Shown here: positions 51,697-61,442 of the stretch, piece by piece
Numbering within the stretch: position 1 is the stretch's first letter
Layout of the letters: the number at the start of each line of letters is the position of its first letter
From: Lawsonella sp012842085
Lineage (GTDB): Bacteria; Actinomycetota; Actinomycetes; Mycobacteriales; Mycobacteriaceae
Reading direction: 5' to 3'
DNA length: 64,000 nucleotides
Assembly (NCBI GenBank): GCA_036749735.1
Contig: DAINXV010000002.1
Coordinates: 248,001-312,000, forward strand
Notes under the pieces: generated by a model
What the model was told of the DNA's origin: nothing
Database searches by the model: none
What the model saw: the letters and a program-made list of their open reading frames with translations, nothing else
Translations under genes and position numbers: made by a program

Positions 51697-52182
51697 ATGA
51701 CATCTACAAACAACACACCGTGTACAGTGCAGGTCGTTCGACTCGACAAAGAACTTCCACTCCCACATCGTGCCCACGAAGGTGATGCGGGAGTTGATCT
51801 GTATGCCGGATGTGACGTTGTTATCGAACCAGGGGAAAGAGCATTGGTAAATACTGGTATTGCGATCGCACTACCAGTAGGAACAGTAGGTTTAATCCAC
51901 CCGCGTTCCGGATTAGCAGCGCGGAATGGACTGTCTATCGTTAACACCCCGGGCACGATAGATGCCGGCTATAGGGGGGAAGTCAAGGTTTGTCTTATTA
52001 ACCACGACCTTCGCGAAGCAATCTCCATCAAAAAAGGAGACCGCATTGCACAACTAGTGGTTCAAAAAGTTGAGCTCTTCCAGTTCGAAGAAGTAGAAAA
52101 TTTGAGTGACTCTGCGCGTGGCACCGGGGGATATGGTTCCACTGGGGGACATGACACTCTCGTTCAAGATGGTGAGAAATAA
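51697..52182 (+). CDS. dut: dUTP diphosphatase
   Basis: A 161-residue trimeric dUTPase. Motifs in order: GDAGVDLYAG, HPRSGLAARNGLSI, NTPGTIDAGYRGEVKV, DRIAQLVVQKVE and the C-terminal RGTGGYGSTGGH arm that closes the active site. It keeps uracil out of DNA and supplies dUMP for dTMP. The stop and the next start share a base (TAATG). Confidence 0.97.
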   Translation: MTSTNNTPCTVQVVRLDKELPLPHRAHEGDAGVDLYAGCDVVIEPGERALVNTGIAIALPVGTVGLIHPRSGLAARNGLSIVNTPGTIDAGYRGEVKVCLINHDLREAISIKKGDRIAQLVVQKVELFQFEEVENLSDSARGTGGYGSTGGHDTLVQDGEK

Positions 52183-52898
52183 TGTTTGGATTTGGAAAAA
52201 AGAAGAAAGAAGCTTCGCAAACTTCCGAAAAACCAGCATCCATTTCCGTTGATGCGTTTGTTGCGGAAGCACAAGAAAAAACATCAAATCTGGATGGCCC
52301 CTACGACGAAAATGATGGGGCACTGCGGGAACTACTAGATCCCGAAGATACTGGCGTCGGTATTGCGGATTTTGGAGCTTATGCTTTCGCTGCTCCTGAA
52401 GATGCCCAAATTCAAATCGAAACCACCGAGGATGGGCTCTTCGACTGCCACATCTTGGTAGGGGATGGTCGCATCACCATGTCCGCCTACGCTGCACCTA
52501 AATCCGGTGGTCAATGGCGGCTGGTCGCTTCAGAACTAGCGGAAGCGCTGCGCTCTCAGGGGGCTCAGGTATCCATCCAGGATGGACCGTGGGGACGTGA
52601 AGTCGTGGGTAAAGCTCCGCAATCACTTATTCGTTTTATCGGTACCGATGGCCCACGTTGGATGCTTCGCTCGGTTGTCGTTAGTACTCCCGACAATGCG
52701 GAAGAGGTTGCTCATATTGCTCGCAATATTTTCCGCAAAACTGTCGTGCGACGCGGACGAGACCCAATGCCGGCACGCACACCCATAGCATTGGAACTAC
52801 CAAACGAAGTTCAACAGCAGGTTCAGGCAGCACAACAAGAGGCTTGGGAACAGCAGCGTATCGAGATGGAACGGCAGCGTTTGCGAGAAAACTCCTAG
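52182..52898 (+). CDS. DUF3710 family protein
   Basis: A 238-residue protein (Rv2696c family). Family features are NDGALRELLDPEDTGVGIAD near residue 45, RWMLRSVVVS near 162 and RGRDPMPARTPIALELP near 198, with a Gln/Glu-rich C-terminal helix. The function is unknown. Translationally coupled to dut by a one-base overlap. It converges on the hydrolase gene. Confidence 0.88.
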   Translation: MFGFGKKKKEASQTSEKPASISVDAFVAEAQEKTSNLDGPYDENDGALRELLDPEDTGVGIADFGAYAFAAPEDAQIQIETTEDGLFDCHILVGDGRITMSAYAAPKSGGQWRLVASELAEALRSQGAQVSIQDGPWGREVVGKAPQSLIRFIGTDGPRWMLRSVVVSTPDNAEEVAHIARNIFRKTVVRRGRDPMPARTPIALELPNEVQQQVQAAQQEAWEQQRIEMERQRLRENS

Positions 52899-52918
52899 CT
52901 GGCTGGCAGCTCAGAGCC

Positions 52919-53656
52919 CTACGTAACTATCCGCATCTGTTGCAGTAGCAATAAACTAGCGGAGCTAAAAACAGCGACGTTATCAGCAATATCATGCAAA
53001 GAAATGCTGGTGACGGAGCCGTGTTTCATTGCCTGAATCCACTGGTCAGTGACGTGAACCGGGTGGAGTGGATCCTCAGTAACGCGAATAAATCCACAGG
53101 AATCTGTGATTTTGCCCAGCTCAGAAAGGGGTGGAGCGGGCGTCTCGGACACCTCCGACATCACTACCCCTAAGTCATTGCCCAAGCGATCCCAGCAGGG
53201 CGCTTGCAGCTCAGCTAACCAAGGTGGTGACGTGTTTACCATGGCATTTTTGACCGTTGCGAATCCATGGGCGTTTATTGATTGGGCGGTACTGCTGGCA
53301 GCCAATGCAGCTGGTGCGTCGGCATAATTATTTTCACACCAGGGAGCCATTGAAATAATGGCGGCTAAGCACGTGCCCTGGGCAGTGGCTGAGTTCTTCT
53401 TTTGGCGCGCAATAAGCCAACGCAGAGCCGCTATTGCTCCAATGGAAATTCCTATACAAATAAAATCCCCACGAGCAGCTGCCTCATCGCAGACTGCACA
53501 ATATCCGGAAAGCACGTTCCCTGGTTGAGGATCGGCAGCCATAAGCTCCGCATCCAATTGCTGTGCCAAGGGGCCTAATGCCTGCTCAATAAAGGTATGA
53601 TCGAAGCCCGCCCCGGGTAAACCCACAATTGTTAGATCATCGCGCGATTTCTTCAC
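52919..53656 (-). CDS. Alpha/beta-hydrolase-like protein (Rv2695 family)
   Basis: A 245-residue protein. G-I-S-I-G at residues 69-73 fits the nucleophile elbow (Ser71), an oxyanion-like LPGAGFDH lies near residue 13, and EDPLHPVHVTDQW near 200 could supply the acid. A catalytic His is not obvious; the one in SISLHDIADN is a candidate. The substrate is unknown. The gene keeps the place of Rv2695 between DUF3710 and the OB-fold gene. Confidence 0.7.
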   Translation of the reverse strand: MKKSRDDLTIVGLPGAGFDHTFIEQALGPLAQQLDAELMAADPQPGNVLSGYCAVCDEAAARGDFICIGISIGAIAALRWLIARQKKNSATAQGTCLAAIISMAPWCENNYADAPAALAASSTAQSINAHGFATVKNAMVNTSPPWLAELQAPCWDRLGNDLGVVMSEVSETPAPPLSELGKITDSCGFIRVTEDPLHPVHVTDQWIQAMKHGSVTSISLHDIADNVAVFSSASLLLLQQMRIVT

Positions 53657-53735
53657 AGCTACTACTTTAAGGAATCAATCGGACTTGGGCTGTCGTAGGA
53701 TCAAAGATGTTGGATTTTACTGGAGGTGAAAATAT

Positions 53736-54035
53736 ATGGTTGAGCCTGCAAACACTCCCTCAATGGAAGAAAACCTGGTCCCAATTAGTTTGTGCCGAAG
53801 GGGAATGATGGTGACTATTGAGGGAACAGTGGGGATGATTACCGTCAGCCCCAAGAAAGCCAAAAGTAAAGTAGTGGCATATTGCTACGACGGTACCGGC
53901 GAAATTGAGTTGGTGTGGCTCGGGCGACGGCAAATCTCCGGCATCGAGGTGGGCCAACGCCTACAAGTGCACGGAAGGGTAGCAGTTCACGGCAGAGAAC
54001 TCGCCATATATAACCCCAGTTATGAGTTGATGTGA
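53736..54035 (+). CDS. OB-fold nucleic acid binding protein
   Basis: A 99-residue single OB fold (GMMVTIEGTVGMITVSPK, VAYCYDGTGEIELVWLGRRQ, ISGIEVGQRLQVHGRVAVHG), homologous to Rv2694c. The GxV...GxG strands match nucleic-acid-binding OB domains. Possible role in DNA or RNA binding; no specific function known. GGAGGTG lies upstream of ATG 53736. The stop overlaps the DUF3159 start. Confidence 0.85.
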   Translation: MVEPANTPSMEENLVPISLCRRGMMVTIEGTVGMITVSPKKAKSKVVAYCYDGTGEIELVWLGRRQISGIEVGQRLQVHGRVAVHGRELAIYNPSYELM

Positions 54036-54703
54036 TGGATCCACAAACAGAAACGCAACACCCACACGAGCAAGAACACACTGAAACACTGCTCGAACAA
54101 ATGGGCGGTTGGAAAGGGCTTGTCTATTCCACTCTTCCCGTATTTGTTTTTGTACCTGCCAACGCTATCTGGAACTTAAAAGTCGCCATCATTAGCTCGC
54201 TAATGGCAGCGTTAGCGGTTTTCGTTGTTCGTGTCGTGCAGCGAGCCAAGTTACTGCCAGCAGTCAGTGGCTTTTTGGCGGTAGCTTTATGTGCCTTCAT
54301 CGCTTTTCAAATGGGCGAAGCAAAAGGCTACTACCTGTGGGGTATTTGGGTTTCTGCAGCTTATGCGGTGTTGTCGCTCGGGTCTATTGTTGCAAGATGG
54401 CCGCTGGTGGGAGTCTTGTGGAACCTGCTGAATGGCACCGGGCAGCACTGGCGCGAATCTGTGTCTGCACAGCGCTGGTACTCAGTAGCTACCTTTTTCT
54501 GGGCAATAGTGTTTACCGCAAGGTTTGTTACGCAGCAGTGGCTCTATAGTCTCGACAAAGCCACGATCCTGGGTGTTGCCAGAATCCTTATGGGTTGGCC
54601 GCTTACTCTTGTCGCAGTAGTAGGCACTATTTGGGCCGTAAAAAAGGCACGGGAGTATTCTGCCGTTCTTACAACCGAAAACATCGAAGGTTCTGCCGGC
54701 TAG
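54032..54703 (+). CDS. DUF3159 membrane protein
   Basis: A 223-residue integral membrane protein with five or more hydrophobic segments and the family motif LLEQMGGWKGLVYSTLPVFV at the start and WPLVGVLWNLLNGTGQHWR near residue 128. A homologue is Rv2693c. The function is unknown. Its start overlaps the end of the OB-fold gene (ATGATG/TGA). Its stop overlaps that of convergent ceoC by four bases. Confidence 0.88.
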   Translation: MMDPQTETQHPHEQEHTETLLEQMGGWKGLVYSTLPVFVFVPANAIWNLKVAIISSLMAALAVFVVRVVQRAKLLPAVSGFLAVALCAFIAFQMGEAKGYYLWGIWVSAAYAVLSLGSIVARWPLVGVLWNLLNGTGQHWRESVSAQRWYSVATFFWAIVFTARFVTQQWLYSLDKATILGVARILMGWPLTLVAVVGTIWAVKKAREYSAVLTTENIEGSAG

Positions 54704-55365
54704 CTAGACTTCGGGCAAACAACCGCTGCCAGCTCTGGCTGAGCATCCCTGGATGCAACAAAAATCAATTCGTCACCTGGTTCCAGTGCGTCACCCACTT
54801 TTGGAACCAAAACATTATCGTCACGAATAACTGCTACTAGCGAACTGCCCCGGGGAAATTGCAGACGATCTATTCGTTTACCTGCAAGTGGAGTAATTTC
54901 GGGCAAGATAATCCCCATCAAATCTACGTCGCCTCGCCGCAAAGGCATCAGCCGAATCAATTCCCCCACGTTAATGACTTGCTCCACCACGGATGCCAAC
55001 AGCTGCGGAGTGTTGACAACTTCGTCAACCCCCCACGAGTCATTAAAAAGCCACTCATTGCGTGCATCGTTAACCCGCGCAACCACCCGGGGGACGCCAA
55101 ACTCCGTCTTCGCTAACAAACTAAGAACCAAGTTGGTTTTGTCATCCCCAGTAGCGGCAACCACAACATCAAATTCGTTGAGGTGAAGTTCCTCAAGTGC
55201 TCGCACCTCGCACGCATCCATGTGAACCCAACGTGCCTCCGGAATGAGTTCCGGGTCCAGCAGGTTTTCATCTTGCCCCAGAAGAAACACCGCATGGCCA
55301 CTAATGACAAGCTCATGGGCGATAGAGATTCCTACGCCACTCGCACCAGCAATTGCAATACGCAT
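54700..55365 (-). CDS. ceoC: TrkA-type potassium regulatory subunit (CeoC)
   Basis: A 221-residue RCK protein: Rossmann N-terminal half with GASGVGISIAHELVISGHAV, plus VVVAATGDDKTNLVLSLLAK, and a C-terminal TrkA-C domain ending in GDELIFVASRD. It binds NAD(H) or nucleotides and gates a Trk-type K+ channel. It follows ceoB after 3 bp. The membrane subunit is not adjacent on this strand. Confidence 0.9.
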   Translation of the reverse strand: MRIAIAGASGVGISIAHELVISGHAVFLLGQDENLLDPELIPEARWVHMDACEVRALEELHLNEFDVVVAATGDDKTNLVLSLLAKTEFGVPRVVARVNDARNEWLFNDSWGVDEVVNTPQLLASVVEQVINVGELIRLMPLRRGDVDLMGIILPEITPLAGKRIDRLQFPRGSSLVAVIRDDNVLVPKVGDALEPGDELIFVASRDAQPELAAVVCPKSS

Positions 55366-55368
55366 AGG

Positions 55369-56034
55369 TTATTTCTCCTCCGTAGGGGCCTCTGCAGCTA
55401 TTTCTAGAACCTCATCAACCCGAGACGTTGGTACTGATAACCAGATATGGTCATCGTCTTGAATATGAGTTCGCATAGTTGGAATGGCAGCTTTCCCGTT
55501 CCGGGTAATAAAAGCACACCGTCCCGCAGTAGCTTTCTCCAGATCGAGCAGAGGTTTACCAAACCATTCACTGTTAACGTCAACCTCAATAAGAGTGATC
55601 TGCCCAGAAGGGTCGCGCAGGGAGTTATTTGACAAGTCGTTGGTCAACACATGTAGAAGACGCTCCGCCGCCCACGGAACAGTGGCAACAGTGGGGATAC
55701 CCAGGCGTTCATAAATTTCAGCGCGGCGACCGTCATAGATTCGTGCAATAACCCGCGGCACATCAAATTCTTCCCGCGCAATCCGTGCCGCAATAATGTT
55801 TGTGTTGTCCCCACTCGATACTGCTGCGAAGCAGTCAGCTTGCTCAATACCTGCATCTAGCAAGACTTGCTTGTCGAAACCGGAGCCATGTGTCATCTTC
55901 CCCGGAAAATCTTTACCAAGCTTTGCCAACGCAACCTCGCTATGGTCAATCACACTAACCTCGTTACCAAGATCAACCATTTTTTGGGCGAGAGCTCGAC
56001 CAACCCGTCCGCAGCCCATGATTACCGCATACAT
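55369..56034 (-). CDS. ceoB: TrkA-type potassium regulatory subunit (CeoB)
   Basis: A 221-residue RCK protein with the dinucleotide motif GCGRVGRALAQKMVDLGNEV, AAVSSGDNTNIIAARIARE, and a TrkA-C domain near residue 130 onward. First gene of the ceoB-ceoC pair. It is divergent from an APC permease with a 129-bp gap, the arrangement of Rv2690c-Rv2692 in M. tuberculosis. Confidence 0.9.
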   Translation of the reverse strand: MYAVIMGCGRVGRALAQKMVDLGNEVSVIDHSEVALAKLGKDFPGKMTHGSGFDKQVLLDAGIEQADCFAAVSSGDNTNIIAARIAREEFDVPRVIARIYDGRRAEIYERLGIPTVATVPWAAERLLHVLTNDLSNNSLRDPSGQITLIEVDVNSEWFGKPLLDLEKATAGRCAFITRNGKAAIPTMRTHIQDDDHIWLSVPTSRVDEVLEIAAEAPTEEK

Positions 56035-56163
56035 TCGTAATCCTTGTAAACCTATTCGGCCATTTGAATCCGCTAGTTATCTCTTCACCTATATTCTAAA
56101 GTGGAGGGACATCCTTTCTGCCAAACTCAGTGAAGGAACCTGAAACTAAAGCACAGGAAAGCT

Positions 56164-58176
56164 ATGAGCCGCATTTCACAACGTTTACAGGGAGTCCTTT
56201 TGGGCTCCCGCATTCGTAGTGATGAATCGTCGCAAAACTTGCTTTCCAGACGTCTTGCGACGCCACTTTTTACCGCCGGAATGCTGAGCTCGGTTACCTA
56301 TGTTCCCCAGTTTTTGTTGATGGCGCTGGCAGTAACAGGTGCCGCAACAGGGTGGATTGGGCTATGGACAGGCCTCGCAGTAGTCGTCATTGTGGCTCTG
56401 GCCGTGGGCGCTCAATTCGTTGTTATCAAAAACTATCCCGGCGGTGGGGGAGACTACCAGGTTGCTAAACACAACCTGGGACATCGCACGGCAGCCACCG
56501 TCGCGAGCGGCTTTATGGTCGACTATGCACTCACGGTTGCGCTTTGTCTAGGCATGGCAGTGCACATGTTTTCAGGTGTACTACCAGAACTTATGCCCTA
56601 CGCAACATGGGTCGTTGTGGCATTGCTGGCCATCATTTTCCTAGTTGCCCTGCGAGGATTCGCACACTCAGCTTGGTTCACCCTGATCCCCACCATTTTC
56701 TTTACGGGAGTTCTCATCGCACTGCTGGTTGCTGCTATTACCGAGGTTGCTATGGGAAACGCCATTACTGCCCCGTCAGCCACCTACGGATTGACCCCCA
56801 ACAAAACCTTCCAAAACGGTTTTGAGGCAGCTAGCATCCTTGCAATTATTGTGGTGCTTGCTAAAGCCATGGGTGTCGGTGCGGCAGCATTATCTGGGGT
56901 GGAAGCCATTAATAACGGGATGGGAATTCTCGAAAAGCCCAAACACAAGAATGCCTCGCGCATACTTGCCACCGCAGCAACCGTGACGACAGTCTTGTTC
57001 GTGGGTGTTATTGCACTGGTGTGGAAAACGGGCGCTGTTTACGTCCAGGATCCGATCCGTCAACTACCAGGATCTCCCGCCGGGTATGTGCAACAACCAC
57101 TGCTAGTGCAGCTATCTGACGCTGTTTTCAAAGGCAGCACCTCGGCTCTGTGGGTAGTAATTATTGCCAGCTTCCTGATTCTTCTAGTTGCGGCCCTAGC
57201 CACCTTCATTAGTTTTCCTGCACTCACCATGCACTTGGCTAAAGACGGTTTTCTGCCACATCGGCTAAGTTATCGGGGCCGTCGCCTAACCCACGACTAT
57301 GGCATAGTTGCGCTCGCGGTACTGGTCGTTATTTTCGTGTGGATTACTAAAGGCTCTCCGGTGCGGTTAATGCACCTCTATGCCATTGGCACCTTGTGGG
57401 CCTTTTCCCTCACACAGCTATCGATGGTGAAACATTGGCGTCGGCATTTGCATGCGGCCCGTACGCCTGCCAAAGAAAAGAATGCCAAACGCGGTTTAGC
57501 ATTTTCCATTGTCGCCTTAATTGTTTTCGTCATTCTGCTGGTGTGTACGGTGGCCACCAAGTTCATTCATGGGGGATGGATGGCACTAGTGGCTATTGCA
57601 TTGTCTAGCGTGATTCTGATGTCGATTGGGCGGCACTACGCAAAAGTGAAGAAGCGTCTCGCTACTGCTCGTTGGCAAGGCGTAACCCCGTCGCGGACAC
57701 ACGCACTGGTCGTTGTGGATGGACTGCATCTTCCCACCCGCCGCACTCTTGCCTATGCACGTGCCTCTCAGCCTCATGTGGTAGAAGCCATCACCGTTAA
57801 CGTCGATGATGCCAACACCCGAAAACTCATGCAGGCGTGGACTAAATCGGAACTGGATCTGCCACTTAAAGTGCTGGAATCTCCTTACCGGACAACAGCA
57901 GAACCGATTATTCGGTATATTTGCCGTCTGCGTGCCTATTCACCGCGTGATGTGGTGAATGTGTATATCCCAGAGTTGGTAGTGGCACATTGGTGGGAGA
58001 AAATCGCTCACAACGAGCTCCTCGACCAGCTACAAGACCGGCTGATGCGAGAACCTGGCGTGTCACTAACCGTGGTGCCGTTCCTTTTGGAGAGCAGCAA
58101 ACACGACTTTGAAGCACAATCCTTCGGCCAAAGTGACGAAATTATTGTGGTGAGCCCAGAGACACCTGAGGGGTAA
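56164..58176 (+). CDS. APC superfamily permease with cytoplasmic C-terminal domain
   Basis: A 670-residue transporter with about 12 membrane helices to residue 490. APC features are LATPLFTAGMLSSVTYVP near residue 31, NYPGGGGDYQVAKHNLGH near 92 and ALSGVEAINNGMG near 244. The last 180 residues form a soluble domain with a universal-stress-like pattern (TRTHALVVVDGLHLPTRR, then VVNVYIPEL). A homologue is Rv2690c. An amino acid or potassium substrate is possible; the ceoB/ceoC neighbours hint at K+, but this is inference. Confidence 0.88.
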   Translation: MSRISQRLQGVLLGSRIRSDESSQNLLSRRLATPLFTAGMLSSVTYVPQFLLMALAVTGAATGWIGLWTGLAVVVIVALAVGAQFVVIKNYPGGGGDYQVAKHNLGHRTAATVASGFMVDYALTVALCLGMAVHMFSGVLPELMPYATWVVVALLAIIFLVALRGFAHSAWFTLIPTIFFTGVLIALLVAAITEVAMGNAITAPSATYGLTPNKTFQNGFEAASILAIIVVLAKAMGVGAAALSGVEAINNGMGILEKPKHKNASRILATAATVTTVLFVGVIALVWKTGAVYVQDPIRQLPGSPAGYVQQPLLVQLSDAVFKGSTSALWVVIIASFLILLVAALATFISFPALTMHLAKDGFLPHRLSYRGRRLTHDYGIVALAVLVVIFVWITKGSPVRLMHLYAIGTLWAFSLTQLSMVKHWRRHLHAARTPAKEKNAKRGLAFSIVALIVFVILLVCTVATKFIHGGWMALVAIALSSVILMSIGRHYAKVKKRLATARWQGVTPSRTHALVVVDGLHLPTRRTLAYARASQPHVVEAITVNVDDANTRKLMQAWTKSELDLPLKVLESPYRTTAEPIIRYICRLRAYSPRDVVNVYIPELVVAHWWEKIAHNELLDQLQDRLMREPGVSLTVVPFLLESSKHDFEAQSFGQSDEIIVVSPETPEG

Positions 58177-58202
58177 AGACGGGACACCCTAGCGAGAAAT
58201 TT

Positions 58203-59480
58203 ATGTCTGCAGATATTCAACTGGGGGACCATGTCCGGTTAACGGCGGTAAAACCGGTTCAGGGCGGTGCCATGATCGCCTGGCACGACAATGTGACGTT
58301 TTTTGTTGAAGGAGCACTGCCGGGGGAGGACGTCACCGCAAAAGTCACCCATGTGCGATCAAAATTTGTACGTGCCCAGGTACTGGAAGTTCATAAGCCG
58401 CATCCGGAACGACAATCTGTAGCATGTCCTGCAGCAGCTGAGGGGAGTGGCTGCTGTGACTACTCTTTTGCGACACCAGAACTCCAGCATCAACTGAAGT
58501 TAGCTGTCGTGCACGACCAGCTGGAGCGAATGACTGAGCTGGAGAAAAAGTTCTGGCCCACGACAGTCACAGCCTTGTCGGAGGACATCCAGGGGTGGCG
58601 CATCCGGCAACGCTATGCGGTTGACGATGCCGGGCGAGTCGGGAATTTTCGTAAATGGTCCCACGAACTAGTGACCCGGTCTGACCATCAGTGCATACAG
58701 GAAGCTTCAGAATTATCGGATATTCCTCACATTGAGGCGCTCGCCCCGGGTAGTGAACTTGTGTTCGCAGTAGGGGATGACGGCCAATGTCACGCCGTTA
58801 ACCTGCAGTATCCGGCAGCTAACAAAACCACAAAACGCGGCTCTCGATCTCGCGCAACTGCCCGCAGAGCCCAACGAGCAAAAACACCGCAACGCAGTGT
58901 CTTGTTCGGTTCTGGGGAGGTCCTACAGCGGGTAGCGGGTGCGGAATGGACCATACCGGCAGATTGTTTTTGGCAGGCCCATCGGGATGCGGCAGCAACG
59001 TATGCGGATTTAGTAACCCACGAATCCGATTTGTTCGCTGGTGATTACGCCTGGGATCTCTATGGGGGCTGTGGAGTTTTTGCACAAGCTTTACGCGTGA
59101 GTGAACCAGATGTTCGCGGCATTGACAGTGTGGATCTAGACCCGCGCAGCATTAATGCTGGCAAAAAAGTTTTCGATGCCGACAAGCGGGTAAATATTAC
59201 CCGCGACAATGTTTTGCACTGGCTCCGCCGCACGGATACCAGCCCTGACGTCGTGGTGCTTGATCCTCCACGCGCTGGTGCCGGGAAAGCTGTTGTGGAA
59301 GCGATCAGCCGCAAAAATCCCCGCACGATACTGCACTTCGGTTGTGATCCCGCAAGTTTCGCTCGCGATATAGCTGACTGGCTGAGATCTGGATATGGTG
59401 TTAAAAAGATTCACGTGTTCGATGGGTTTCCAGGTACCCATCACATGGAGTGTTTCGCTAAGTTAGAACCACTATCCTAG
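58203..59480 (+). CDS. TrmA/RumA-type 5-methyluridine RNA methyltransferase
   Basis: A 425-residue class I methyltransferase. A TRAM domain is N-terminal (about 1-65), then Cys of a possible cluster (ACPAAAEGSGCCDY), SAM-binding DLYGGCGVFAQAL near residue 284, DPPRAGAGKAVV near 356 and the catalytic Cys in HFGCDPASFARD near 378. The family modifies uridine in tRNA or rRNA. The catalytic motif usually reads SCDP; Gly replaces Ser here, as in some homologues. Rv2689c is the mycobacterial counterpart. Confidence 0.9.
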   Translation: MSADIQLGDHVRLTAVKPVQGGAMIAWHDNVTFFVEGALPGEDVTAKVTHVRSKFVRAQVLEVHKPHPERQSVACPAAAEGSGCCDYSFATPELQHQLKLAVVHDQLERMTELEKKFWPTTVTALSEDIQGWRIRQRYAVDDAGRVGNFRKWSHELVTRSDHQCIQEASELSDIPHIEALAPGSELVFAVGDDGQCHAVNLQYPAANKTTKRGSRSRATARRAQRAKTPQRSVLFGSGEVLQRVAGAEWTIPADCFWQAHRDAAATYADLVTHESDLFAGDYAWDLYGGCGVFAQALRVSEPDVRGIDSVDLDPRSINAGKKVFDADKRVNITRDNVLHWLRRTDTSPDVVVLDPPRAGAGKAVVEAISRKNPRTILHFGCDPASFARDIADWLRSGYGVKKIHVFDGFPGTHHMECFAKLEPLS

Positions 59481-59519
59481 TATAGGGACTGTTCTTTCAT
59501 GACTGTTGAAGGTGGCGGT

Positions 59520-61400
59520 ATGAGTTATCTTGAGAATATTCAGGAGCCTGCTGACTTAAAGCTGCTTACCTACCCAGAAATGAAGGAACTTTCTGCAGAG
59601 ATTAGAGAATTCCTCATTAATAAGGTGACTCGCACCGGTGGGCATTTGGGCCCCAATCTGGGTGTCGTGGAGCTGACTTTAGCCATTCATCGCGTTTTCG
59701 ATTCACCTAAAGACCCCATCATTTTTGATACCGGCCACCAGGCTTATGTTCACAAGATTATTACTGGCCGGATGGATCAGTTCGACACTTTACGCCAAAA
59801 GGACGGTTTGTCCGGCTACCCTGATCGCAGCGAAAGCAAACACGACTGGGTGGAGTCTTCCCATGCCTCTGCATCCCTTTCCTACGCTGATGGTTTAAGC
59901 AAAGCATTCGATTTGGGTGGCGTGAGCGACCGAAACATTGTGGTTGTGGTGGGTGACGGCGCTTTAACTGGCGGTATGACGTGGGAAGCGCTCAACAATA
60001 TTGCGGAGCGCAAGAGCAAAAATATGACCATTGTGGTGAATGATAATGGGCGTTCTTATGCCCCCACCATTGGTGGCTTGGCCGAAAAATTAACCAAGCT
60101 GCGGACTGAAAACGTTTACGAATGGTGGATGGACCAAACGAAACGCAATCTGCAAAAGCGCGGCAAGTTTGGCGAATTTGTCTATTCGTTGCTGCACGGT
60201 TTCAAGACGGGCATCAAAGACACGGTGGTCCCGGAGCCGCTTTATAGCGACTTGGGATTCAAGTATTTAGGTCCGGTGGACGGGCACGACCAGCGGGCGC
60301 TAGAAACCACTCTGGAACGTGCTCGCGACTTTAACGGACCAGTTATTGTTCATGCGGTCACCCGTAAAGGCGAAGGTTATTCCTTTGCGGAACATGACCA
60401 AAAAGACCACATGCACACAACTGATGCCATTGATCCGGAGACCGGCGAGGCTTTGGAGCCGCGGAAACCCGGTTGGACTGCGGTTTTCGCACGCGAAATG
60501 CTGCAGCTAGCTGCCAAAGACCCAGACATGGTAGCGATTAGTGCAGCTATGGCAGGCCCAGTGGGGCTAGCACCATTCCGCGAAAAATACCCGGATCGAT
60601 TCTTCGATGTCGGTATTGCTGAGCAACACGCCCTCACCTCCGCGTCCGGTCTTGCCTTGGGAGGCAAGAAGCCAGTTGTGGCCATTTATTCAACATTCAT
60701 GAACCGTGTTTTCGATCAGCTTCTTATGGATGTTGCCCTTATTAAACAGCCGGTGACGGTGGTCCTGGATAGGGCAGGGGTGACGGGTCCCGACGGTGCT
60801 AGCCATAACGGCATGTGGGATCTTTCCTTGCTGTCCATCGTGCCTGGCGTTAAAGTTGCTGCTCCGCGTGACCCACTGCGGTTGCGTATGGAGCTGCGGG
60901 AAGCGGTTCGTGTTGAGGACGGCCCCACCGTCATCCGCTTCCCTAAAGGCATTGTCGTCGACGACATTCCGGAGATCCGTCAGACAGACGATGGTGTTGA
61001 CGTGCTGTATGAAGACGGCAACGATATTTTGCTGGTCGCCGTTGGTACTTTTGCGCGACGAGGTTTGGCAGCTGCCAAACGACTGGCGGAAAAGGGAATC
61101 AAGATGACGGTAATTGACCCCCGGTGGGTGCTACCTATTCCCGAATCGGTCATTGAGATGGCTGGCCAAGCAAAAATGGTTGTCGTTTATGAAGACAATG
61201 GGATCAATGGCGGTGTTGGTTCAGTTTTGGGCAATGAGCTGAACAAGCGAGAATGTGATGTGCCCATTCGGCAGTTGGCACTCCGCCAAGAGTTTTTGGA
61301 TATCGGTACTCGCCGCGAGGTGCTGCGCGAACACGGTTTGAATGTCGATACGGCGACTGAGCGTATCGAGAATTGGTGGCGGAGCCTGTCCGGCGAATAG
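59520..61400 (+). CDS. dxs: 1-deoxy-D-xylulose-5-phosphate synthase
   Basis: I use ATG 59520 (626 residues), which has GGTGGCGG just upstream and gives MSYLENIQEPADLK, the normal start; ATG 59499 adds seven residues. The thiamine site is GDGALTGGMTWEALNN near residue 145; GHQAYVHKI near 73 and DRAGVTGPDGASHNG near 417 are DXS motifs. It makes DXP from pyruvate and glyceraldehyde-3-phosphate for isoprenoids, including the decaprenyl carriers needed for arabinogalactan. Confidence 0.96.
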   Translation: MSYLENIQEPADLKLLTYPEMKELSAEIREFLINKVTRTGGHLGPNLGVVELTLAIHRVFDSPKDPIIFDTGHQAYVHKIITGRMDQFDTLRQKDGLSGYPDRSESKHDWVESSHASASLSYADGLSKAFDLGGVSDRNIVVVVGDGALTGGMTWEALNNIAERKSKNMTIVVNDNGRSYAPTIGGLAEKLTKLRTENVYEWWMDQTKRNLQKRGKFGEFVYSLLHGFKTGIKDTVVPEPLYSDLGFKYLGPVDGHDQRALETTLERARDFNGPVIVHAVTRKGEGYSFAEHDQKDHMHTTDAIDPETGEALEPRKPGWTAVFAREMLQLAAKDPDMVAISAAMAGPVGLAPFREKYPDRFFDVGIAEQHALTSASGLALGGKKPVVAIYSTFMNRVFDQLLMDVALIKQPVTVVLDRAGVTGPDGASHNGMWDLSLLSIVPGVKVAAPRDPLRLRMELREAVRVEDGPTVIRFPKGIVVDDIPEIRQTDDGVDVLYEDGNDILLVAVGTFARRGLAAAKRLAEKGIKMTVIDPRWVLPIPESVIEMAGQAKMVVVYEDNGINGGVGSVLGNELNKRECDVPIRQLALRQEFLDIGTRREVLREHGLNVDTATERIENWWRSLSGE

Positions 61401-61442
61401 TTTCCCACTACGTTTAAAGCGGGAGCGCTGACAAGGGAAGTG